DNA of 64,000 nt from an uncultured Bacteroidota bacterium. GTDB taxonomy: Bacteria; Bacteroidota; Bacteroidia; Chitinophagales; Saprospiraceae. Numbering within the stretch: the stretch's first letter is position 1; every line of letters starts with the position of its first letter. The stretch is from assembly GCA_937861115.1 (NCBI GenBank), contig CALMBD010000084.1, positions 1 to 64,000 of the forward strand, given 5' to 3'. Position numbers and translations under genes: made by a program. Shown in pieces: positions 1 through 8,585 of the stretch. Below the pieces are notes generated by a model, which saw only the letters and a program-made list of their open reading frames with translations, had not been told where the DNA came from and searched no databases.

Positions 1-3000
1 CGGCATCAAGTCCGACTGTTGCGGCGCAAGCCGGCGCATCGGCAGTAATCACCGGAGCAAGTGAAATGTTCACGACCAACGGGTGCTCGTCAGTCGCCGT
101 GCAGCCGTTTGCATCGGTCACGGTCACGCCGTAATTACCTGCCTGCGCAACGGTTATGTTTTGTGTGGTCGCCCCCGTCGACCAGTTGACCTGGGTGAAA
201 CCGCCTGCAACGCTCAGCGTCGCGCTGTTGCCGGTGCAGATCGATGCAGGGCCTGAAATGTTCGCCACAGGAGCCGGGAAATTGGCCAAATTCTGGCTCG
301 CCACGGCAGAACAGCCATTGGCATCCGTAGCCGTGACGCTGTAGATACCCGGTTGGGATACGGAAATGCCGGAGGTGGTTTGTCCGTTCGACCAGGCGTA
401 GGCCGCAAAACCCGCCGTTGCACCTAGCGTGGCGTTTTGCCCGGGGCATGTTGAAGCGGGTCCTGATACGGCGACCGTGGGCGGCGGGGGTATGCTGACC
501 GTAGTGGAAGCCACACCGGTACAGCCACTGGCATCAGAGACCGTCACGGAGTAGTCGCCATCGACGCCGGCGGTAATGATTTGTGTGGCTGCGCCTGTCG
601 ACCAGGCATAGTTGGTATAGCCCGGGCCGGCGTCCAGAAGTGCCGCACCCGAGCAATTGGGTATATTATCAATGACTGGCTGAAGAAAACTGTTGATGGT
701 CAACAAGTGGTTATCAACTGCCGTGCAACCGTTTGCGTCGGTTACGGTCACGCCGTAATTACCTGCCTGCGCAACGGTTATGTTTTGTGTGGTCGCCCCC
801 GTCGACCAGTTGACCTGGGTGAAACCGCCTGCAACGCTCAGCGTCGCGCTGTTGCCCGTACAGACCGATGCAGGGCCAACGATATTCACATTGGGAGCAG
901 GGGAAATAGAGAACGAATGATTTGTCACATCGGTGCATCCATACGCATCAGTAACGGTTACGAGGAACGTACCGGGTTGAGACACATTGATACTTGAAGT
1001 AGTTTGCCCGCCTGACCATGAATAGGCGGCAAATCCCGGCGTTGCTGAAAGCACTACTGTTACGCCGGCACAGGCGGCAGCGGGGCCACTTACTGATACC
1101 TGCGGCGGGTCGGGAACAGTTACCGGTTGGATGTCGACGTCCGTGCAACCTGATGCATTACTGACCGTAACGGAATATGTGCCGGACGACTGCACGGAAA
1201 TGGCCGATGAGGTCGCGCCGTTGGACCATTGGAAAAAAACCGCGCCTCCGCCTGAAGCGTCGAGTGTGATGATGCCGTTGCAGGTATATGGTAAGGCATT
1301 TATCAAGGCGTTTACTGCCGGCAATTGTGCTACGCCGGAAGACGCCGTTCCTGTACAGCCTCCGGTATTGGTGACGGTTACGGTATAAACACCCGGCTGA
1401 TTTACCGTAATGACCGGTGTGTTTTGTCCACCCGACCATTGATAGGAATTAAAAACACCACCGCCTACTGTAAGTGTCACAGACGCTCCGGCGCAAAATG
1501 TTGTGGGTCCGCTTATGTCGGGCGCAGGCAGCGGGACTTCGGCTACCGTTTGATTGTCTGTTGCAGTGCAGCCTGCGTTGTCGGTTACAGTAACACTGTA
1601 TAAGCCGGCCTGTGTAACGGTTATGGAGGAAGAAACCTGTCCGCTCGACCACTGATAATTGCTAAATCCGGGCCCTGCGGAGAGGGTGGCCGACGAGCCG
1701 GCGCAAAACCCGGATGGACCTGAGATGTTTACGGAAGGCTGCGGCAGGATGGTTACAGTCTCGGTATCCGTGCCGGTGCAGCCTGCAACATCTGTTACCG
1801 TAACGCTGTAGGTCCCGGAGTTCTGAACTGATATAACCGGAGACGCGGCGCCGTTCGACCACTGGTAGGTATTTCCACCGGAAGCAGTCAGTACGATAGT
1901 GCCATTGCAGTTGTAGGGTTGAGGCGTAATGACTGCCACGGGCGACGGAAGTGCTACAACCGTCGTCGAGGCGATGCCGCTGCATCCCGAGGCATTGGTA
2001 ACCGTGACGGAATATATACCCGCCTGATTCACCGTTATCGCCGGAGTAGCCTGTCCGTTCGACCAGGCGTATGTGCTGAACGGCCCGCCACCAACATTCA
2101 GGGTTGCCGCAGCGCCGGAACATACGGGAGGTGGCGGCGCAATTGTCGGCGTCGGAAGGGGCGAAACGGTGACCACATGCGTACTCGTAGCGGTACATCC
2201 GGCAGCGTTGGTAACAGTAACCGTATAAGTGCCTGATTGGGTAACATTTATGGATTGTCCGGTATCCCCTGTCGACCAGTTGTACTCCGGGAAGGCAGGA
2301 TTTACGCTCAGTTGAGCCGATTGCCCTGCGCAAAGCTGGGCGGCGCCGGAAATAGACGGCGTCTGTCCGATACCGTTGGCCAGATTGTATGATCCTGTCG
2401 AGGTGCAGCCTCCGCCATTCGTGACCGTTACCGAATAAGTGCCGGCCTGATTTACGGAAATAGAAGGCCCGGTTGCCCCGTTACTCCATTGAAAACCGGT
2501 ATAATCGCTACTGTTGTCGATCAGTATGGTAGCGCCGGCGCCCTGACAAATACTGCCGGGACCGGAGAGTTGAGGCGGAGAGATATCGCCCGGTAATATT
2601 TCAATGGTGGCCTCGCCCGGGCAAAAACTTGCGTCGAACACCGTGACGGAGTATGTCCCCGGGTTGCTTACATTAATGGTAGGACTTGACCAGCCGTTCG
2701 ACCAGAAATAAAACTGATATGGTCCTCCTGTAACCGACAACGTGCCCGACTGGCCTGTGCAAAGGGTCGCTGGCCCTGCAATCTCGGGTTCGGGAGCGGG
2801 CGTGAAGACCACCTCGATGTATTCACTATCCGTCAGCGTACATCCGGAGTCCGGATCTGTAACTGTGACAGAATAGGTGCCCGAGGTCGTGATATGGGCG
2901 TATAAGCCTGTCTCGCCGGTCGACCATTGATATTGCAGGCCGAGGATCGGGAAAGGAGCATAATACACAGACAATTCCATGGATTGCCCTTCACATACAG

Positions 3001-3352
3001 GGCCGTTGAACCATTCCATGTTGATGACGATCAGATGCGGGTTTATTTTTATTTCATAGTCATCAACACATCCGTTCGCGTCGACTACGCTGACCGTAAT
3101 GTGATCGTTGCCCACTACCGGAAACTGAATGCTTTGGGTGGTTTCCCCGGTTTCCCATTCATAAATATAGGGTGCAGTGCCGCCGGTGACATTGGCAGTC
3201 AGCGTAACCACTGTCCCGACGCAAAAAGGCGGGGCAGGGTTAGCCGTAATCGTAACATTCATGTTGCATTGTGCCTGCAGGCCGGCCTGGAAACCTGCCA
3301 GAGCGAGCAGGACTATAGTGGCCGTCGTAAGGAGGTTGGAGCGTTGTTTCAT
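1..3352 (-). CDS. Giant repeat surface protein, 5' part (runs off left edge)
   Basis: An open minus-strand frame runs from ATG at 3352 to the window edge, giving at least 1117 residues without a stop. Residues 1-27 form a signal peptide (Lys/Arg start, hydrophobic core, cut near LQAQ-C). The rest is about 15 tandem units of roughly 70 residues, each with a CxG...LS segment, an aromatic-x-W-S-x-G-x-T core and a GxYSVTVTDxxGC end. This is the Ig/PKD-like pattern of Bacteroidota gliding and adhesion proteins of the SprB/choice-of-anchor type. I infer a cell-surface adhesin exported by Sec and type IX secretion. The C-terminal sorting domain that would prove this lies outside the window. Units near 97-253 and 721-877 are almost identical in DNA. 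Confidence 0.85.
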   Translation of the reverse strand, partial: MKQRSNLLTTATIVLLALAGFQAGLQAQCNMNVTITANPAPPFCVGTVVTLTANVTGGTAPYIYEWETGETTQSIQFPVVGNDHITVSVVDANGCVDDYEIKINPHLIVINMEWFNGPVCEGQSMELSVYYAPFPILGLQYQWSTGETGLYAHITTSGTYSVTVTDPDSGCTLTDSEYIEVVFTPAPEPEIAGPATLCTGQSGTLSVTGGPYQFYFWSNGWSSPTINVSNPGTYSVTVFDASFCPGEATIEILPGDISPPQLSGPGSICQGAGATILIDNSSDYTGFQWSNGATGPSISVNQAGTYSVTVTNGGGCTSTGSYNLANGIGQTPSISGAAQLCAGQSAQLSVNPAFPEYNWSTGDTGQSINVTQSGTYTVTVTNAAGCTATSTHVVTVSPLPTPTIAPPPPVCSGAAATLNVGGGPFSTYAWSNGQATPAITVNQAGIYSVTVTNASGCSGIASTTVVALPSPVAVITPQPYNCNGTIVLTASGGNTYQWSNGAASPVISVQNSGTYSVTVTDVAGCTGTDTETVTILPQPSVNISGPSGFCAGSSATLSAGPGFSNYQWSSGQVSSSITVTQAGLYSVTVTDNAGCTATDNQTVAEVPLPAPDISGPTTFCAGASVTLTVGGGVFNSYQWSGGQNTPVITVNQPGVYTVTVTNTGGCTGTASSGVAQLPAVNALINALPYTCNGIITLDASGGGAVFFQWSNGATSSAISVQSSGTYSVTVSNASGCTDVDIQPVTVPDPPQVSVSGPAAACAGVTVVLSATPGFAAYSWSGGQTTSSINVSQPGTFLVTVTDAYGCTDVTNHSFSISPAPNVNIVGPASVCTGNSATLSVAGGFTQVNWSTGATTQNITVAQAGNYGVTVTDANGCTAVDNHLLTINSFLQPVIDNIPNCSGAALLDAGPGYTNYAWSTGAATQIITAGVDGDYSVTVSDASGCTGVASTTVSIPPPPTVAVSGPASTCPGQNATLGATAGFAAYAWSNGQTTSGISVSQPGIYSVTATDANGCSAVASQNLANFPAPVANISGPASICTGNSATLSVAGGFTQVNWSTGATTQNITVAQAGNYGVTVTDANGCTATDEHPLVVNISLAPVITADAPACAATVGLDA

Positions 3353-3424
3353 AGCTAGAATTTCAGTTTCAATAGCAAGATTGCCTGTCGTATACGGATG
3401 ATACGAAGTGTTTTTGTTTCATTA

Positions 3425-3432
3425 CAAAAGTA
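3425..3432 (-). promoter_or_regulatory. Putative -7 promoter element (TACTTTTG)
   Basis: The minus strand reads TACTTTTG 73 bases upstream of the adhesin start, matching the Bacteroidota -7 consensus TAnnTTTG exactly. I see no TTG at the usual -33 spacing, so the call rests on one element. Confidence 0.35.
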
Positions 3433-3535
3433 GAATCGGGTGGTCCGGGCGCAGGCTCAATGTGACTGACCGGGCAGGAATGAACCCCGGATAGGGCAAA
3501 TCCAGGGTTAAGGGTTTGTCTGGAATACAAGAAAA

Positions 3536-3565
3536 GAGCCACCCCGCGAAAACGAAAGGTGGCTC
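3536..3565 (-). terminator. Rho-independent terminator of the lipoprotein gene
   Basis: GAGCCACC (3536-3543) pairs perfectly with GGTGGCTC (3558-3565). Read on the minus strand the stem is followed directly by TTTTCTTG. It lies 55 bases past the stop of the lipoprotein gene ending at 3620 and upstream of the adhesin promoter region. Confidence 0.7.
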
Positions 3566-3619
3566 CATGTACTCAATTTTTTAACCCTGCCCCTTGGTGT
3601 GGGGGAATCATGTTCGGGA

Positions 3620-4042
3620 TCAGATTTTGGTAAACTTCACCACATCCGTATCGCCGTTGCCGCCGCTGGTGTGCTCAAAGTGCATCAAATTGTCGTTTAC
3701 GGTAATGATTCTCCAGTCCTCCTCCAGGTCAGATAAAGCGCTGGGCACTGTTCCGATGAAGTCGATCAGGAACTTGTCGGCGCTGTCGTCAAAACCGGTT
3801 TGCCAGGTTCCGCTCCAGGTCTGACTGCCGTTGGTGGCACTCATACTACCGTTGCTGTCGAATTCAAACGTATAGTTGCTGTAGTTGCTGGTCTCGTCTT
3901 GCTTGTCGAAAAAATAGGTGATTTTCCATTGGCCTGCTGCAGGCGTGATGTTGCCGGATGAATTGTCGTCGCCGGACGTGCAAGCAAAGAAGGCGAACAT
4001 GAACAGCGGGAAAGCGATCAGGATACTTTTGAGATGGCGCAT
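3620..4042 (-). CDS. Small lipoprotein, lipocalin-like
   Basis: A 140-residue protein starting MRHLKS. Residues 1-20 are a lipoprotein signal with lipobox AFFAC; Cys20 would be lipidated, and the CTSGDDN stretch after it is typical of Bacteroidota lipoproteins. The mature part reads as a small beta-rich domain (GQWKITYFFD..., TFEFDSNGSM..., ...GTWQ) resembling lipocalin-like lipoproteins of this phylum; ligand unknown. The frame is open further upstream to 4333, but that extension translates a seven-base tandem repeat and a region without a signal peptide, so I use the ATG directly before the signal sequence. The AATGATG repeat begins five bases upstream of this start. Confidence 0.75.
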   Translation of the reverse strand: MRHLKSILIAFPLFMFAFFACTSGDDNSSGNITPAAGQWKITYFFDKQDETSNYSNYTFEFDSNGSMSATNGSQTWSGTWQTGFDDSADKFLIDFIGTVPSALSDLEEDWRIITVNDNLMHFEHTSGGNGDTDVVKFTKI

Positions 4043-4046
4043 ATAT

Positions 4047-4095
<49 letters not shown>

Positions 4096-4220
4096 AATTG
4101 TGCTGCGAAGGAACCCTGTGAGCCGGATGCCTGCAACTTTGTCTTGCCGAGCAGGTATAGAATGTGGTTGAATCGGGTTTATTGGAAGTTGATTGCTTCC
4201 TGTCCGAACAGTTCTGACGA

Positions 4221-4268
4221 AATGTCGAATGTCGAATGACGAAATGACGAATGACGCTAATGACGAAA
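4221..4268. repeat. Imperfect seven-base repeat (AATGTCG/AATGACG)
   Basis: Units AATGTCG, AATGTCG, AATGACG, then AATGACG-type units with one- or two-base slips. It lies just before the adenylate cyclase start and is related to the AATGATG array 130 bases away. If an upstream cyclase start is used, it encodes a low-complexity N-terminus (SNDEMTND). Confidence 0.7.
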
Positions 4269-4288
4269 TGGCGAATTACCTTAGCGCT

Positions 4289-5536
4289 ATGATATCGCCG
4301 CAGATCAAAGACTTTCTGCACCGGAAATTCCATTTCGCCAATCCGGACCCTGAGGTGACTGATAAGCGAATAATTGGCCTGTTTCTGGTCGGTATGATCA
4401 TGTTGTCGGCCGTATTATATAATGTGCTGTACGATGCGCTGGGCTATCCGTTCAACTGGTGGACGACACGCGTATACTGCCTGGCGACAATTGCCGGAAT
4501 TGCCTGGCTGCTGTATTCCGGCAATTATTTCTTTTTCAAGCACCTGCAGTTTCTGCTGTTTCTGGTCCTGCCACCGGTGGCGCAAATAATGCACGGGGGC
4601 TACACTGCGGGTAGCGGTTTTGTATTGGTATCTTTCCTGGCTCCCCTCGGAGCCCTGATTTTCAATGAATGGAAAGCCGCGCGCTGGTATTTTGCCGCAT
4701 TTGTCGCCTTGCAGGTGATTTGCGGGACAATCGAATATTTTCTCGGGCAACCGTCAGTCGGGACGCCGCACGGGATCAGTGTCCTCTTCTTTGAAGCCAA
4801 TTTTATCCTGACCACCTCTATCGTTTACTACCTGATGGACCGGTCCTTGCGTTTTCAGGCATCGCTGAAGCAGATGTTGCTGGAAGAAAACGAAAAATCG
4901 GAAGCGCTGATCAACAACCTGCTGCCAAAGGAGGTTGCCGACGAACTTAAGTCGACCGGTTATGCAACGGCGAAAACCTACCCCTCTGCGACGGTATTGT
5001 TCACCGATTTTGCCGGCTTTTCTGCATTTGCCCGTACCCTCAGCGCCGAAGCATTGGTAAAGGAGATCGATTTCTATTTTGGCGCGTTCGACGAGATCGT
5101 CAAGCGCCACGGACTGGAAAAAATCAAAACGATCGGCGACAGCTACATGTGCGCAGGAGGGCTTCCAACCCCGAAAAGCACCCATGTGCACGATACCGTC
5201 AGGGCCGCACTGGAAATACGCGATTTTGTAAGGCGACACAGTGAAGAAAAGCGCAGTGCCTTCGGGTATGCGTTCGACATGCGTATCGGTATTCACACGG
5301 GCCAGGTGATCGCCGGCGTCGTAGGCAGCAGCAAGATCGCCTACGACATATGGGGCGAAACCGTCAACATCGCTTCCCGCATGGAGCGGCTCTGCGAACC
5401 CGGGGAGATCGGCATTTCAGAGGCCACCCATGCACTCGTAAAAGATGATTTTGACTGTTCCTATCGCGGGCGTTTCCCTGCGCGGCACATCGGGGAAGTA
5501 GATGTTTTCTATGTGAACGAAAAGATATCTAGTTAG
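4289..5536 (+). CDS. Membrane-bound class III adenylate cyclase
   Basis: A 415-residue protein that would make cAMP from ATP. About six membrane helices fill residues 28-185, followed by a short helical linker (LKQMLLEENEKSEALINNLLPKEV) and a class III catalytic domain (about 225-410). Metal-binding Asp240 (LFTDFAGF) and Asp284 (IGDSYM) are present. Lys280 and Asp353 (YDIWG) are the pair that selects adenine, so ATP rather than GTP is expected. Asn360 and Arg364 match the transition-state residues. The frame is open upstream to TTG 4193 and ATG 4229, but that part translates the seven-base repeat, so ATG 4289 is preferred. The gene overlaps tail-to-tail by 8 bases with the receiver-CNMP regulator. 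Confidence 0.85.
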   Translation: MISPQIKDFLHRKFHFANPDPEVTDKRIIGLFLVGMIMLSAVLYNVLYDALGYPFNWWTTRVYCLATIAGIAWLLYSGNYFFFKHLQFLLFLVLPPVAQIMHGGYTAGSGFVLVSFLAPLGALIFNEWKAARWYFAAFVALQVICGTIEYFLGQPSVGTPHGISVLFFEANFILTTSIVYYLMDRSLRFQASLKQMLLEENEKSEALINNLLPKEVADELKSTGYATAKTYPSATVLFTDFAGFSAFARTLSAEALVKEIDFYFGAFDEIVKRHGLEKIKTIGDSYMCAGGLPTPKSTHVHDTVRAALEIRDFVRRHSEEKRSAFGYAFDMRIGIHTGQVIAGVVGSSKIAYDIWGETVNIASRMERLCEPGEIGISEATHALVKDDFDCSYRGRFPARHIGEVDVFYVNEKISS

Positions 5537-6569
5537 GAAGGTGTCGTAGTTTATTGACATTCAATATGTTGATTGCGCCGTCGTGGATGTCTACCAACCC
5601 TTCGTTTTTAAAATCCGTCAGGGTCCTGATCAGGGTTTCCTTGGCTGTTCCGGCCAGGGAGGCCAGGTCTTCGCGCAGGAGGTTGATGGAGGCGCCACCT
5701 TGTTCATGCAGGTGCACCAGGGCTGTGGCCACGCGTTTGCGCACGGAATTGTATGCGAGTTCGATGAGTTGCTGCTCGCGTTCCGCTACGTGGCTGGCCA
5801 GCATTTTAATAAACCGGGCATTTACATCGCGGTTGCCGAATACCAGCGCGGCAAAGTCGGATTTGGGCACCAGTTTTACGGCGCAGTCCTCGAGGGCTGC
5901 CGCACTTTCCGGGTAGGCGTCTTCCTGAAATAAGGCCAGGAACCCCAGAAAATCGCCGGCCTGGGCGACCTTTACGATCAGTTCGCGGCCATCTTCGCTG
6001 GTTTTGTACACTTTTACCTTGCCGCTTTCCACAAAGTACAGCCAGCGCGGATTTTCACCTTCACGGAAAATGATGTCTTTCTTTCTGTAGTGGCGCACCT
6101 CGCGGTTTTCCGACAGGTGTTTGATCGCTTCCAGGGCACGCGCCTCATCGATAAAGTGATCTAGCGAACCGGTATTTTGCGCCGAGGCTACCCGCAGGCG
6201 GTCGCTTTTTTTCAGTCGCGCTTCGATGGTTTGCAGCAGCGCCACATCGTCGAACTGTTTGATGATATAATCGTCGGCGCCGAGCGACATCCCTTTTCGA
6301 AAATCTTCTTTCTCCGCTTTTGCCGTCAGGAAAATAAACGGTACGTCGGCAGTTTTGGCTTGCCTGCTCAGGATATGCAGGACGCCGAATCCATCCAGTT
6401 CGGGCATCATGATGTCGCAAAGGATAAGGTCCGGCGGGGTTTCAAGGGCCTTTTCTACGCCGGATTTGCCATTTTCGGCACTGAAGGCTTCATAGCCGCC
6501 CAGCGTAAGAATCTCGGTGAGATTTTCCCGAACGTCGGCATTGTCTTCGATAACCAGGATTTTTTTCAT
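5529..6569 (-). CDS. Receiver-cNMP-binding-CRP/FNR hybrid transcription regulator
   Basis: 346 residues. Residues 1-120 are a CheY-like receiver with acidic pair Glu8/Asp9, phospho-acceptor Asp52, Thr82 and Lys104. The residue after Lys104, nearly always proline, is Gln105. Residues 155-265 form a cyclic-nucleotide-binding-like beta roll, and 275-340 a winged helix-turn-helix (REDLASLAGTAKETLIRTL). In the phosphate-binding cassette region (about 207-226) the Arg that holds the cAMP phosphate in E. coli Crp aligns with Glu221, so cAMP binding is doubtful despite the adjacent cyclase. Such hybrids in Bacteroidota are often near stress and universal-stress genes, as here (divergent CBS and USP genes). 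The inducing signal cannot be read from sequence. Confidence 0.85.
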   Translation of the reverse strand: MKKILVIEDNADVRENLTEILTLGGYEAFSAENGKSGVEKALETPPDLILCDIMMPELDGFGVLHILSRQAKTADVPFIFLTAKAEKEDFRKGMSLGADDYIIKQFDDVALLQTIEARLKKSDRLRVASAQNTGSLDHFIDEARALEAIKHLSENREVRHYRKKDIIFREGENPRWLYFVESGKVKVYKTSEDGRELIVKVAQAGDFLGFLALFQEDAYPESAAALEDCAVKLVPKSDFAALVFGNRDVNARFIKMLASHVAEREQQLIELAYNSVRKRVATALVHLHEQGGASINLLREDLASLAGTAKETLIRTLTDFKNEGLVDIHDGAINILNVNKLRHLPN

Positions 6570-6690
6570 GTTTTGGACCAGCGGTCGTATTAAGGTTTGG
6601 CCTGTGTGGATGCCATGATGCGAAAGTAATGGTCAAAAATTGAATTGATGTATTTGCACCCGAAAAATAGTGTGCAACAGTGTGCGTGCG

Positions 6691-6706
6691 ACTGATCTTT
6701 ATCAGT
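6691..6706. promoter_or_regulatory. FNR/CRP-like palindromic operator
   Basis: ACTGAT-CTTT-ATCAGT is a perfect 6-4-6 inverted repeat with core TGAT-N4-ATCA, the geometry of an FNR box (TTGAT-N4-ATCAA). It lies in the divergent intergenic region between the CRP/FNR-type regulator and the CBS-USP operon, about 100 bases from the CBS start. Binding by the neighbouring regulator is inferred. Confidence 0.5.
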
Positions 6707-6806
6707 ACCGGGTTTAACACAGATCATTCTTCCAGGTACCCTGCTTCCTCATCTTTGTCTCAACAAACTCAGAATCGCTGCTGTGCAGCAACAAAAATCT
6801 CACATT

Positions 6807-7265
6807 ATGAACACATTTGCGCTTGTATCCACTATTATGACCCCCCACGATCAGTTGGTGACGGTCAACCCCGAAGAGAACCTGCTTAAAGTCAAAGAGA
6901 TATTTGAAACCCACAAATTTCACCATATACCTGTGGTGCATTTCAGGGATATTGTCGGTATCGTCAGCAAAACCGATTTTATGTTCTTCCTCGGCGGCGC
7001 TTCGCTGTACGAAGAGGATCGTTTCGACAATGAGAGCCGCCTGAAGCGCGCACAGGTGAAGGATATTATGACAAAAGGACTGGGTAAACTCGACCCCGAC
7101 GACAGGATTAATGTGGCGCTGGAGGTCTTTTGCACCAACTGGTTTCACGCTTTGCCCGTGGTGAAAGATGGTGAACTGGTCGGTATTCTTACCCCGTTTG
7201 ATATTATGCGGCATATGCTGGATGAAAAGCCGAAGGCGCCTCATATGGTATACGAGCCGGAATAA
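6807..7265 (+). CDS. CBS-domain pair protein
   Basis: 152 residues made of two CBS motifs (about 1-60 and 75-135). The first reads VSTIMTPHDQLVTV...HHIPVVHFRDIVGIVSKTDFM, the second VKDIMTKGLGKLDPDDRI...HALPVVKDGELVGILTPFDIM. CBS pairs bind adenosine nucleotides and act as energy sensors; no catalytic or membrane domain is attached. The next gene starts 31 bases downstream and carries UspA domains, which also bind ATP, so the two probably share one transcript and respond to energy or redox stress. ATG 6807 is preferred over an in-frame GTG at 6783. Confidence 0.85.
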   Translation: MNTFALVSTIMTPHDQLVTVNPEENLLKVKEIFETHKFHHIPVVHFRDIVGIVSKTDFMFFLGGASLYEEDRFDNESRLKRAQVKDIMTKGLGKLDPDDRINVALEVFCTNWFHALPVVKDGELVGILTPFDIMRHMLDEKPKAPHMVYEPE

Positions 7266-7296
7266 TGACCGCAGTTTTCTTCTAAAATGATCCGCC

Positions 7297-8451
7297 ATGA
7301 CCACTATAAAAATTTTCGGCGCACATGATGCTGATACCCGGCTTTTGAGGGATAACCTGACCCTCGCGCTGTCCACCTTCCCGATGGACAGCCGGGTTGA
7401 GGAGATATCGGAGCCGAATAAGATAAGGTTCAGCGGCGTTTCCATTACTCCGGCCCTGATGCTCGACGGCGAGGTGGTTTCGGAAGGCAAGGTGCCCAGC
7501 GTTCAGGAGATCACCGATATTTTTCAGAACCGTTTACTGTTGAAAAGCAAAATCTACCGGTTGCGCACGATTACTGTGCCGGTCGACATGAGCAAGCCTT
7601 CAGAAACGGCCCTGATCTTTGCCTGGCATCTCGCTAAAAAATTCGAGGCCAAACTCGATATTATTTATGCGATGGACAGCATTTTCGAAGGCGGCTTGCC
7701 ATCGGCATCAGGGTTCCTGTCCGGCTACAAAAAGACGATGGAGTCGGAACTGGAAACCTTTGTCAAGGAATCCCTGGAAAAAATCGACGTCCAGTACGAT
7801 CCACCCTCTCAAAAGCCGCCTGCCCCGAAAGATCCCTCGGAACTGTCGGATCAGGCCATTAGCCTCAGCGTGTTGTACGGATTCCCGGAGGCAGTGATAG
7901 AGGAGCGCTCCCGGAAAACGGATATGATCATCATGGGAACGACCGGCGGCGGCGGTGTGGCGCGTGATTTGTTTGGCTCGGTCAGCACAGAGGTTTCGCG
8001 CCTGTCGCATTGCCCGGTGTTGTTTATCCCCGCCGACGTCGTGTTCAGGGGCTTCAAGGAGGTGCTGTATGCCAGCAATTTTGATTCGCTCGATGCGCTG
8101 CGCGTCAAGCAGGCCGTCACTTTTGCCCGGCGTTTCGGCGGGCGTATGCACTTTGTTCATGTGGGCCCGGCGAACGAAAGGGGGCTGGAACTGATCCGGA
8201 AACTGTTTGAGGTTGATTACCAGCATGCCGATCCGGAGTATCCGTTCCTGTTTTCCAGAATGGCCGGCGACGACGTAGTCGAACAACTCAACGAATACGC
8301 CTTGTTTAACGGGATCGATCTCATGATACTGGTCACGCACCAGCGTACATTTTGGGAGAGTATCCTGCATAAAAGCATTACCCGGAAGGCATTGGTGGGT
8401 GCGGGTTTGCCGCTGCTCGTCATGCACTCCGACGACGATATGTTAAAATAA
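7297..8451 (+). CDS. Thioredoxin-fold-like N-terminus fused to two universal stress domains
   Basis: 384 residues. Residues 1-80 resemble the small 'redox-active disulfide' thioredoxin family: an opening beta strand (IKIFGA) and the cis-Pro segment SITPALMLDGEVV with KVPSVQEI. The CxxC that should follow the first strand is replaced by HDADT, so redox catalysis is not expected. Residues 88-250 are a UspA domain with the ATP-binding pattern G-2x-G-9x-G-S (GTTGGGG...FGS). Residues 255-384 form a second, degenerate UspA domain that lacks the glycine motif and instead ends HQRTFWESILHKSITR. Co-transcription with the CBS gene is likely, and a strong terminator follows. Confidence 0.8.
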   Translation: MTTIKIFGAHDADTRLLRDNLTLALSTFPMDSRVEEISEPNKIRFSGVSITPALMLDGEVVSEGKVPSVQEITDIFQNRLLLKSKIYRLRTITVPVDMSKPSETALIFAWHLAKKFEAKLDIIYAMDSIFEGGLPSASGFLSGYKKTMESELETFVKESLEKIDVQYDPPSQKPPAPKDPSELSDQAISLSVLYGFPEAVIEERSRKTDMIIMGTTGGGGVARDLFGSVSTEVSRLSHCPVLFIPADVVFRGFKEVLYASNFDSLDALRVKQAVTFARRFGGRMHFVHVGPANERGLELIRKLFEVDYQHADPEYPFLFSRMAGDDVVEQLNEYALFNGIDLMILVTHQRTFWESILHKSITRKALVGAGLPLLVMHSDDDMLK

Positions 8452-8537
8452 AACCGACAAAGTGGTCAGATGGATGGGGAGACCCGTATTACATGCCATT
8501 CCTCGGATCACTATCTCAAGCTTGAGGTTTTTGTTCG

Positions 8538-8575
8538 CCCTGTTGGCGTGCCGTGCGCGCCGGCAGGGTTTTTTT
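8538..8575 (+). terminator. Rho-independent terminator of the CBS-USP operon
   Basis: An 11-base stem (8538-8548 with 8558-8568, two G-U pairs, nine-base loop) is followed by seven T. It lies 87 bases after the USP stop, just before the end of the convergent esterase gene. Confidence 0.8.
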
Positions 8576-8585
8576 ATGGCTTCCT

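Noticed and set aside
1662..2333. A 223-codon minus-strand frame inside the left-edge adhesin
   Set aside because: It is a shadow of the repeat-coding frame: Arg/Cys-rich, with no start context and no family features, while the adhesin frame is open across it.
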